NCBI RefSeq assembly: GCF_001434985.1
Contig: NZ_AZES01000054.1
Location: 1 to 38,288, forward strand
Length of the DNA stretch: 38,288 bases
Direction: 5' to 3'
Source: Companilactobacillus paralimentarius DSM 13238 = JCM 10415
Lineage (GTDB): Bacteria > Bacillota > Bacilli > Lactobacillales > Lactobacillaceae
How positions within the stretch are numbered: position 1 is the first letter of the stretch; every line of letters starts with the position of its first letter. Below the pieces are notes generated by a model that did not search any database, was not told the DNA's origin, and worked only from the letters and a program-made list of their open reading frames with translations. The position numbers were made by a program, and so were the translations under genes. This document shows positions 7,949 through 13,727 of this stretch, piece by piece.

Positions 7949-8794
7949 TTACTCTTTTCCATCAATACGATATTTCGTTGGTGCATAGCCGGTATACTTT
8001 TTAAATGTCTGGCTGAAATAGCTCAACCTAGTAAAACCTAATGCATCTGAAATCTCATTAATACTGTCATCCGATTCCTTTAACAGAATCATGGCTTTTT
8101 GAATCTTTCGGGCATTCAAATATACCGAAAAACTCAAACCTGTTTCCCTCTTAAACAGTTTGCTGAAATAATAATCTGACAAATAAACTTTTCCCGATAC
8201 TTGATCGAGTGTTAAACGTTTATCTAAATTACTATCAATAAACTCAATTGCTGCAATAATCGATTCATTTGATGTTGATAAATGTCTGATTCTCTTCAAT
8301 GCACCACTCTCATTATTATCGAGATCATCAATCGCTTCATCGACATCCAATGAATACTTAATTATGAAATCACCAATCCCTTTCTCTTTGATGATCAATT
8401 TAGATACACTCTCAAATAAGTATTTTAAATACTCAACTTGTTGCTGTAATTTTTGAATTACTATAATGTTACTCGGATCAGTATTTTTTACAATGTCCTG
8501 AGCGACACAAATCTTTCCTACCCGTTGATTGATTATAGCGACACGCAACGGTGCGTCAGCATATTCCATGCCATACTTATATTTGCTAATGCTCAACTTA
8601 GATAAGTCTCTAGCTTTATTTATTCTAGTTAATTCACTCTTCTCTGTTAGCTTACCAAAAATTCCAGCCTGTAAATGATCCTCATTGTTTAACACAAATA
8701 TAGCTATATCATTAGTCTGTGCATACGCTTGCAACAGATGGATCAATAGCTTATCACTACTAGATAATAAAGACTGCAAGTCAAATTCTTCCAT
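7949..8794 (-). CDS. AraC-family transcriptional regulator
   Basis: The 281-residue protein ends in a double helix-turn-helix AraC/XylS domain (about residues 180-278; LTLDQVSGKVYLSDYYFSKLF, then INEISDALGFTRLSYFSQTFKKYTGYAPTKYR). The N-terminal ~150 residues form a sensor region that resembles PocR-type ligand domains only loosely. The start ATG 8794 has a weak ribosome site, so it may depend on coupling with the DUF488 gene ending 27 bases upstream. Target genes are not evident. The divergent amino-acid permease region is a possible neighbour target only by position. Confidence 0.85.
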   Translation of the reverse strand: MEEFDLQSLLSSSDKLLIHLLQAYAQTNDIAIFVLNNEDHLQAGIFGKLTEKSELTRINKARDLSKLSISKYKYGMEYADAPLRVAIINQRVGKICVAQDIVKNTDPSNIIVIQKLQQQVEYLKYLFESVSKLIIKEKGIGDFIIKYSLDVDEAIDDLDNNESGALKRIRHLSTSNESIIAAIEFIDSNLDKRLTLDQVSGKVYLSDYYFSKLFKRETGLSFSVYLNARKIQKAMILLKESDDSINEISDALGFTRLSYFSQTFKKYTGYAPTKYRIDGKE

Positions 8795-8821
8795 AATTGT
8801 TAGCCAACCAATCTACAGTAC

Positions 8822-9181
8822 TTAAATATTTGAATTTAGATATTCCATTAGCACTACAGCGTCATTATGTTCTTCATCTTTTGCACTATATAGTATTAGT
8901 ACATCTTGTGTTTGAAGAGCCTCTTTTACGGACTTTAGAAATTCTTTGGTATATGGATTATTGTTAATCTCATCCAAATATTTATTTTTGAATTCTAAGT
9001 ATTTTTCAGGATCATGTCCAAACCACTTACGCAATTCTGCTGATGGGGCTATCTCTTTTGCCCATAAATCAAGATCTGCACGTACCTTAGACATTCCTCG
9101 TGGCCAAAGTCGATCTACCAGCACCCGATACCCTGATGGTAAATTTTTGTCATATATACGTCTCATAACTAATTTAGTCAT
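8822..9181 (-). CDS. DUF488 (YeaO-like) family protein
   Basis: The 119-residue soluble protein has the DUF488 signatures RVLVDRLWPRGMSK (about 19-32), LDLWAKEIAPS, LRKWFGHDPEK and LILYSAKDEEHNDAVVL. The biochemical role of this family is not established. The ATG at 9181 follows AGAGGATG. An extended -10 (TGaTACAAT on the minus strand near 9215) could drive it. It is likely co-transcribed with the AraC-type regulator downstream. Confidence 0.88.
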   Translation of the reverse strand: MTKLVMRRIYDKNLPSGYRVLVDRLWPRGMSKVRADLDLWAKEIAPSAELRKWFGHDPEKYLEFKNKYLDEINNNPYTKEFLKSVKEALQTQDVLILYSAKDEEHNDAVVLMEYLNSNI

Positions 9182-9256
9182 CTTAACATCCTCTTCTTTA
9201 CCATGTTAATTGTATCACATAATTTACAGTTATATTTTACTTACTTTTTGCAAAAT

Positions 9257-9283
9257 TTAGCACTCGCCAATTAAGAGTGCTAA
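9257..9283. promoter_or_regulatory. CIRCE operator (HrcA binding site), hsp20-1
   Basis: TTAGCACTC, nine bases, GAGTGCTAA is a perfect match to the CIRCE consensus recognised by the heat-shock repressor HrcA. It lies just upstream of the -35 of the first hsp20 gene rather than between promoter and start codon. Confidence 0.97.
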
Positions 9284-9287
9284 ATTC

Positions 9288-9316
9288 TTGAACTTCCATA
9301 ATTCAGGTTTTATACT
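9288..9316 (+). promoter_or_regulatory. Vegetative promoter of hsp20-1
   Basis: TTGAAC (9288-9293), a 17-base spacer, TATACT (9311-9316). It starts five bases after the CIRCE, so bound HrcA would contact or abut the -35. Confidence 0.85.
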
Positions 9317-9350
9317 GTATTTGTAATCAAGGGAAAGGAAGTAATGATAT

Positions 9351-9788
9351 ATGGCAAATGAAATTATGGATCGTAATAATTTAATGAGAAACTTATTTAA
9401 CGGTGACTCTTGGATGAATAATTTTCCATCTATATTTGACAATAATTTCCCAGAAGATTCAACACTAAAGACTGATATTAAAGAAAATAATCAAAATTAC
9501 GAATTACACGTTGATCTTCCCGCAGTTGATAAGAAGAATATTGATATCACTTACGATAACAATATTTTAACTATCAGTGGTCACCGCGATAGTTTTACCG
9601 ATCACAACGATAAAGATGGCGACGTAATTATGTCGGAGCGCTCAAGTGGTCATTTCATGAGACAATACAGATTGCCACAAGTCGATCAAGATAATATCAA
9701 AGCTTCATATAATAAAGGTGTTTTGGAAATCACTCTTCCAAAGATGAATAAGGAGATTAATTCTGGACATCATATCGATATCGACTAA
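9351..9788 (+). CDS. Small heat-shock protein, Hsp20/alpha-crystallin family (copy 1)
   Basis: The 145-residue protein has an alpha-crystallin domain at about 40-135, including YELHVDLPAVDKKNIDITYDNNILTISG and the closing IKASYNKGVLEITLPK. It is an ATP-independent holdase that binds unfolding proteins. The ATG at 9351 follows GGGAAAGGAAGT; a nearby ATG at 9344 is out of frame. It is about 70% identical by eye to the next gene, so the two arose by tandem duplication. It is heat-regulated through the upstream CIRCE. Confidence 0.95.
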   Translation: MANEIMDRNNLMRNLFNGDSWMNNFPSIFDNNFPEDSTLKTDIKENNQNYELHVDLPAVDKKNIDITYDNNILTISGHRDSFTDHNDKDGDVIMSERSSGHFMRQYRLPQVDQDNIKASYNKGVLEITLPKMNKEINSGHHIDID

Positions 9789-9817
9789 TGCTTTACGTTT
9801 ATTTTTTTGGAGTTCTA

Positions 9818-9844
9818 TTAGCACTCAACTTCACCGAGTGCTAA
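9818..9844. promoter_or_regulatory. CIRCE operator (HrcA binding site), hsp20-2
   Basis: A second perfect TTAGCACTC-N9-GAGTGCTAA lies in the 88-base gap between the two hsp20 genes. The nine-base spacer differs from the first copy, so it is not simply copied unchanged. A good -35/-10 pair near it is not obvious. Confidence 0.97.
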
Positions 9845-9876
9845 AAATTTATTCTATTAAAAAGGAGTAATTATTT

Positions 9877-10314
9877 ATGACAAATGAAATTATGAATCGT
9901 AACAATTTAATGAGAGACTTTTTCAATGGAGACAATTGGATGAACAGTTTTCCATCATTGTTCGAAGATAGTGCTTTAGAAGGTTCTAACTTAAAGACTG
10001 ACATTAAGGAAACTGATAAGGGTTATGAAGTACATATTGATATGCCTGCTTTCGATAAGAAGAATATCGACATCAATTACCAAGATAACATTTTAACCGT
10101 CAGTGGTCGTCGTGACAGCTTCAATGATCATAACGATAAGAACGGTGACATGATTATGTCCGAACGCTCAAGCGGCCGCTTCATGAGACAATATCACTTA
10201 CCAGCAGCTGACGTTGAGAACATCAAAGCCAACTATGACAATGGTGTCTTGAAGGTTAACCTTCCTAAGTTAGAAAAGAAAACTAGCTCAGAACACCATA
10301 TCGATATTGACTAA
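9877..10314 (+). CDS. Small heat-shock protein, Hsp20/alpha-crystallin family (copy 2)
   Basis: The 145-residue protein has the same start (NEIMNRNNLMRDFFNGDNW) and end (HHIDID) as the preceding paralogue and the same alpha-crystallin domain. Divergence is concentrated in the N-terminal arm at about residues 28-36. The ribosome site AAAGGAG precedes ATG 9877. It may be transcribed from its own CIRCE-controlled start and by read-through from copy 1. No T-tailed terminator follows; the structured repeat at 10365 is the next element. Confidence 0.95.
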   Translation: MTNEIMNRNNLMRDFFNGDNWMNSFPSLFEDSALEGSNLKTDIKETDKGYEVHIDMPAFDKKNIDINYQDNILTVSGRRDSFNDHNDKNGDMIMSERSSGRFMRQYHLPAADVENIKANYDNGVLKVNLPKLEKKTSSEHHIDID

Positions 10315-10364
10315 TGTATATTCATTTAGGTTTTACAATACCTAAAAAAGCGAAACAGGATTTA

Positions 10365-10482
10365 GTCCGGAACAACAAGATAAAGGCCGAACTTAGAGAT
10401 CCATTATTTTGCACGAAGTGTGAAATAATTAGCTCCAAGTCGGCCCATGGCGTTCCAGCCAAATTTTCTTGTTGTGGTGGAC
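10365..10482. repeat. Structured intergenic repeat, copy B
   Basis: GTCC (10365-10368) pairs with GGAC (10479-10482). After a GGAA/TGGT internal loop, CAACAAGA (10373-10380) pairs with TCTTGTTG (10467-10474). Further in, GGCCGaACTT (10385-10394) pairs with AAGTCGGCC (10437-10445), and an ATTATTTTGCAC/GTGTGAAATAAT hairpin forms the tip. It shares ATTAGCTYCAAGTCG and CGTTCCAGC with copy A at 3123-3197. Stems differ between copies but keep pairing. Short open frames across it are not genes. Confidence 0.65.
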
Positions 10483-10527
10483 GGCATCTTACCATCATTT
10501 CCACCTAAAATGGAAGATTTATATGAA

Positions 10528-10586
10528 TTCACAAAATCTTCACATTTTATAAATATTTAATTCATAAAGGTTGAGTATTATATAAA
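10528..10586 (+). promoter_or_regulatory. sRNA-1 promoter with three phased TTCACA-type boxes
   Basis: TTCACA at 10528, TTCACA at 10539 (11 bp later) and TTCATA at 10561 (22 bp later) are followed by a TATAAA -10 at 10581. The sRNA-3 promoter repeats the same distances. Repeated six-mers 11 bp apart are typical of OmpR/PhoP-class response-regulator sites. There is no good -35, as expected for an activated promoter. Confidence 0.6.
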
Positions 10587-10591
10587 TTGTA

Positions 10592-10687
10592 GATGAGAGA
10601 TATAGATAATCCCTTTTCTCCCCCCCCCTATAACATATATATATTTAATCCCCTAAATAAAAAGTACCTTTCCCCGAGGTACTTTTT
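10592..10687 (+). ncRNA. Candidate C-rich small RNA, sibling 1
   Basis: The predicted transcript of about 96 nt has a 5' segment GTAGATGAGAGATA and a nine-C run (10620-10628). The shared 12-mer TTTAATCCCCTA (10644-10655) follows, then a terminator (AAAAGTACCT/AGGTACTTTT with a T tail, to 10687). No start codon with ribosome site is present. The unpaired C-rich stretches are complementary to Shine-Dalgarno sequences, as in streptococcal csRNAs and Listeria LhrC. The same layout recurs at 10912 and 12090. Ends are inferred from the -10 and the terminator. Confidence 0.65.
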
Positions 10688-10741
10688 TTATTGTCTTTTA
10701 CGTGCCAGTTAGTAGTAGTTAGTCGTAAAATACGATATACT

Positions 10742-10808
10742 ATTCTTTGCAGAGTAGTTTTCTGCTCTCATGGGATGTAACTTTTAAAGTTACAAAAGGA
10801 CAAAGAAT
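10742..10808 (+). ncRNA. Candidate structured RNA with three-way junction
   Basis: ATTCTTTG (10742-10749) pairs with CAAAGAAT (10801-10808). Inside are a GCAG/CTGC or AGAG/CTCT hairpin and a perfect hairpin GTAACTTTTAAAGTTAC (10777-10793). A TATACT hexamer (10736-10741) directly abuts it, and a TTTTACG/CGTAAAA inverted repeat flanks the region upstream (10696-10730). It lies between sRNA-1 and sRNA-2 with no reading frame. Function and strand are unknown. Confidence 0.4.
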
Positions 10809-10911
10809 TTATAAAAATATAAAAGACTTATCAACTATGGGCTATCCAAAAATGTTTTATAATTTTCAAACAACTATAATTTCCTGATAAGCCAGTAATA
10901 TATAAACTGTA

Positions 10912-10998
10912 GATAAGAGCCAATACTCTTTTCTCATCCCCCTATAAACAATATTTAATCCCCTAGAAAAACACCCTTTCCGAAAAAGGGTGTTTTTT
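10912..10998 (+). ncRNA. Candidate C-rich small RNA, sibling 2
   Basis: This is the same layout as siblings 1 and 3. A TATAAA -10 lies at 10901-10906, and the 5' hairpin is AAGAG (10915-10919)/CTCTT (10926-10930). TCTCATCCCCC follows, then CTATAAACA, the shared TTTAATCCCCTA (10954-10965) and a strong terminator (AACACCCTTT/AAAGGGTGTT with six T). The upstream boxes are degenerate: TTCCTG stands at the position of the third box (10881) and the other two are not preserved. Regulation may therefore have diverged. The terminator also serves the convergent lacI-type gene. Confidence 0.62.
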
Positions 10999-11008
10999 AT
11001 TTGCTGTT

Positions 11009-11956
11009 TTATATCAATGCTCCTCGTAAAATAAATTCGGCAGGAATTAACTTCTTAACGATTTTCTTTTCAAAAAGAGACCAAAAAGCATATTCTCCAA
11101 TTTCATTCAGCTTATGATCAATGGTCGAGAAATTCATCAAGTAACTATAATCTAAGTTTTCTTGACCTATAACAGGAACATCAATCTGCATTTTCTTCAA
11201 CTGATAAATAATTCCAGCTGCAACTTGGTCTCCATTGGCGAAAACTGCATCTAGATTTGGATTTTGGGCAGTTAATTCCTTAGCTGCTTGAATTCCATCT
11301 TTGAAAAATTGCATATTTCTAACTAATAGTTTTTCTGGACACCTTTTTTCAAACACTTTGTAATAAGAATCCACTGTTGATTTAGCGCTTCGACTTGTTT
11401 GTTCGTTACGACTTATCGTAACGCCTATATTTTGAAATTTTAATTTCTTTAATAATTCAAAAGCATCTACATAAGATTTTTCCCGATCAGTATAAGCACA
11501 TGAAATCGGATAATTCAGAGTATCTTCGCAGCAAGTAATCGAGCCATACTTTTGATACTCGACAATAGTCTCAAATGGAATAGCTCTAGAGGTAAAAATC
11601 AATCCATCAAATGCTTGATGCTTTAACATTTCTAAACATTTGATTTCACTTTTAACATTATAATGTGAAGGCAATAATGTAACCTGATAATTTTCTTTGA
11701 ATGCTGCCTGAGTAATAGCGGAAACTAATTTTTGAAAATAAGGATGATTATTATATGGCATAACGACGCCAACACGGTAAGTTTTGCCGGTACTTAAGGC
11801 TCTGGCAATATCATTGGGATGATAATTCAATTCCTTCATTGCCTTGAGAATCTCTTCTTTGGTTTCCTTAGCAACATAACTTTGATTATTAATAACCCTA
11901 GAAACGGTTGAAACTGAATGTTCTGACATCTTTGCAACATCTCTGATATTTGACAT
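11009..11956 (-). CDS. LacI/GalR-family transcriptional regulator
   Basis: The 315-residue protein has an N-terminal LacI helix-turn-helix (NIRDVAKMSEHSVSTVSRVIN, residues 3-23) and hinge helix (IARALSTGK). A periplasmic-binding-protein-like sensor domain follows (VGVVMPYNNHPYFQKLV and onward). The ATG at 11956 follows AGAGGTG; an in-frame GTG at 11965 is inside that site. It sits between sRNA siblings 2 and 3, and its upstream region is shared with the sibling-3 promoter. An imperfect dyad TTGTTAGC-TT-GCTACAA at 11975-11991 could be an autoregulatory operator. The ligand is unknown. Confidence 0.88.
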   Translation of the reverse strand: MSNIRDVAKMSEHSVSTVSRVINNQSYVAKETKEEILKAMKELNYHPNDIARALSTGKTYRVGVVMPYNNHPYFQKLVSAITQAAFKENYQVTLLPSHYNVKSEIKCLEMLKHQAFDGLIFTSRAIPFETIVEYQKYGSITCCEDTLNYPISCAYTDREKSYVDAFELLKKLKFQNIGVTISRNEQTSRSAKSTVDSYYKVFEKRCPEKLLVRNMQFFKDGIQAAKELTAQNPNLDAVFANGDQVAAGIIYQLKKMQIDVPVIGQENLDYSYLMNFSTIDHKLNEIGEYAFWSLFEKKIVKKLIPAEFILRGALI

Positions 11957-12025
11957 TTTGAGCACCTCTTTTAATTGTTAGCTTGCTACAACAGTTATAA
12001 AATAATATTTCTAAAAAAATAGAAC

Positions 12026-12084
12026 TTCACAAAATCTTCACATTTTCAATATAATTGGTTCACACTTATTGTTTATAGTATTAC
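12026..12084 (+). promoter_or_regulatory. sRNA-3 promoter with three phased TTCACA boxes
   Basis: Perfect TTCACA hexamers lie at 12026, 12037 and 12059, and the -10 TATTAC at 12079. The distances of 11, 22 and 20 bp are identical to those in the sRNA-1 promoter. The array overlaps the divergent promoter region of the LacI-type gene. Confidence 0.62.
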
Positions 12085-12089
12085 TTGTA

Positions 12090-12178
12090 GATGAGAGATA
12101 TCTCATCTCATCCCCCCTATAACATATATATTTAATCCCCTAAAAAATAAAAGAACACCTTCCCCGGGTGTTCTTTTT
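12090..12178 (+). ncRNA. Candidate C-rich small RNA, sibling 3
   Basis: The 5' hairpin GATGAGA-GATA-TCTCATC (12090-12107) is perfect. It is followed by TCATCCCCCC, CTATAACATATATA, the shared TTTAATCCCCTA (12131-12142) and a terminator (GAACACC/GGTGTTC with T5). There is no plausible coding frame. It is the best-formed member of the three-copy family. The terminator is also usable by the convergent menG gene on the other strand. Confidence 0.66.
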
Positions 12179-12185
12179 GTTTTGT

Positions 12186-12896
12186 CTAAATACTTTTAAC
12201 TGTCGAATGAATAGCTGCTGCTTTCATCATTAAATCAGTAACTTCAATATTTTTGAATCCAGCATCTTGCATCATCTGGCACAGTTCTTTGATACTAACA
12301 AAACGATTAACTGAATCATCCAGGTACTGATAATCGGATTTATTCTTTGCAAAAATTTTTCCCATTAAAGGCATTAACTTATTAAAATACAATTTCCAAC
12401 CTAACTTTATAACCGGCGTTTCAACTTTGAAGGCTTCTAGACAGATCAACTGTCCACCTGGCTTCAAAACTCGATAGATTTCACTCAAAACTTTGTTAGC
12501 ATCGGGAACATTTCTTAATCCAAAGCCGATTGTGACTACATCGAAACTATTGTCTGCAAAATTCAATTGCATGGCATCGCCAGTCTCCAAAATAATATTA
12601 GTCAACTTAGACTGAGCAACTTTTTGTTGAGCTAATTTGAGCATCTCTTGACTGAAATCTACACCAATAATTTGAGCATGATAGAATCTCCGTCCTAACA
12701 TAATCGTCCAGTCAGCTGTGCCACAACAGAGATCCAACACTTTTTGAGGATGATTGACAATTTTTTCAGTAGCCTTTTTACGCCACTTTTGATGTGTTCC
12801 CAAACTCATAATGGAATTTAATTTATCATAATTACCCGCGATGTTGTTAAAAGTAGTTTGAACGTCTTTTTCGGGAACTTTATTAGTCAGACTCAT
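12186..12896 (-). CDS. menG: Demethylmenaquinone methyltransferase (MenG/UbiE)
   Basis: The 236-residue class I SAM-dependent methyltransferase has motif I VLDLCCGTADWT (about 53-64), GVDFSQEML, and the MenG/UbiE-specific TIGFGLRNVPD and EIYRVLKPGGQL stretches. It performs the last methylation of menaquinone synthesis. Many lactobacilli keep this gene even when quinone synthesis is incomplete. The ATG at 12896 follows AGAGGATAG, ten bases after the stop of the phosphatase gene, so the two form an operon. Its terminator is the one shared with sRNA-3. Confidence 0.92.
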   Translation of the reverse strand: MSLTNKVPEKDVQTTFNNIAGNYDKLNSIMSLGTHQKWRKKATEKIVNHPQKVLDLCCGTADWTIMLGRRFYHAQIIGVDFSQEMLKLAQQKVAQSKLTNIILETGDAMQLNFADNSFDVVTIGFGLRNVPDANKVLSEIYRVLKPGGQLICLEAFKVETPVIKLGWKLYFNKLMPLMGKIFAKNKSDYQYLDDSVNRFVSIKELCQMMQDAGFKNIEVTDLMMKAAAIHSTVKSI

Positions 12897-12906
12897 TGTC
12901 TATCCT

Positions 12907-13515
12907 CTAATCGATATTATTTAAACGTCCATAATACATTAGATACTTCTTGCCACTAGCTGAAACTTTATATTTTGATACACCACCATTATCAGGTTGA
13001 ATGATGTTTGAAATATCCTTAGCACCAGTCGTGACTTTAACAAACGAACGACTAACGAATCCGTGACAAACTACCAAAATCTTCTCGTCACCTTTTTTAG
13101 CCATGTCATTCATGAAGTCTTCAACACGTTTGTAAACATCCGCATATTCTTCACCATTAACAGCGTACTTAGTATAATTTGGTAATAAATATTTATTTTC
13201 ATCAAAGGCGTCTGGATGTTTTACGATCAATTCTTCTTCTCTTAAACCATCCCATGAACCATAATCAGCTTCAACAAGGCGTTTATCCTGTTGAATTTCG
13301 TGTGCCCCTTGATTCAAAATTTCAGCTGTTTGCATTGCACGCTTCATTGGACTTGCATAAACTTCATCAAAATCAGTGATATCTATATGCTTTTCTAATT
13401 CCTCAATTTGCTTGATACCTTTGGCGTTTAGGGGTTTGTCGGTAGACATTCCATTGATTCGAGCCTCAGAGTTAGTGTCTGTTTCACCATGTCTCACAAT
13501 ATATAATTCAACCAT
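12907..13515 (-). CDS. Histidine phosphatase family protein (phosphoglycerate mutase-like)
   Basis: The 202-residue protein has the catalytic motif IVRHGETDTNS (histidine near residue 9), the second motif SPMKRAMQTAEIL, a central acidic motif (VEADYGSWDG) and the second histidine in VVCHGF. Members are broad-specificity phosphatases or cofactor-dependent mutases; the substrate cannot be told. The ATG at 13515 follows AGGAGA. It is the first gene of the menG operon. A cre-like sequence with two mismatches (TGTTAACGCTTAAA, from 13530) lies before the ribosome site. Confidence 0.88.
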   Translation of the reverse strand: MVELYIVRHGETDTNSEARINGMSTDKPLNAKGIKQIEELEKHIDITDFDEVYASPMKRAMQTAEILNQGAHEIQQDKRLVEADYGSWDGLREEELIVKHPDAFDENKYLLPNYTKYAVNGEEYADVYKRVEDFMNDMAKKGDEKILVVCHGFVSRSFVKVTTGAKDISNIIQPDNGGVSKYKVSASGKKYLMYYGRLNNID

Positions 13516-13565
13516 AAAAATCTCCTCTTTGTTAACGCTTAAATTCTCCTTTTAGTATTTCATTA

Positions 13566-13594
13566 TTGACTTTACAATGCAACTCAATTATATT
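13566..13594 (+). promoter_or_regulatory. Promoter of the uracil permease gene
   Basis: TTGACT (13566-13571), a 17-base spacer, TATATT (13589-13594). The transcript would start near 13601, giving a leader of about 125 nt that includes the PyrR-type element. Confidence 0.8.
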
Positions 13595-13623
13595 AAGTGT
13601 AATTAAATAAATGATCCTTTAAA

Positions 13624-13700
13624 TTTTGGTCCCGTGAGGCTAATAAGGAAACACGTTCAGTCTTTTATTTCGCATACACGGGATAGGGGACTATTTTTTT
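13624..13700 (+). promoter_or_regulatory. PyrR-binding attenuation leader
   Basis: TCCCGTGAGGCT (13630-13641) matches the PyrR-binding consensus UCCNGNGAGGYU. TCCCGTG (13630-13636) can pair with CACGGGA (13677-13683). A competing GTCCC/GGGAC pairing (13629-13633 with 13687-13691) ends against a T run at 13693-13700. This is the logic of PyrR anti-antitermination: with UMP present, PyrR stabilises the binding hairpin and transcription stops before the permease gene. Confidence 0.75.
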
Positions 13701-13727
13701 ACAAAAAAATACTAAGGGGATGTTTTT

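Noticed and set aside
10314-10508. Open frames on both strands (about 60 codons each) after the second hsp20 gene
   Set aside because: They run through the structured repeat at 10365-10482, lack ribosome sites, and their translated sequence has no protein character.
10751-10780. Resemblance of GAGTAG...GGGATGT to the tetrahydrofolate riboswitch
   Set aside because: Only two short strings match; the length, remaining conserved bases and a downstream folate gene are missing.
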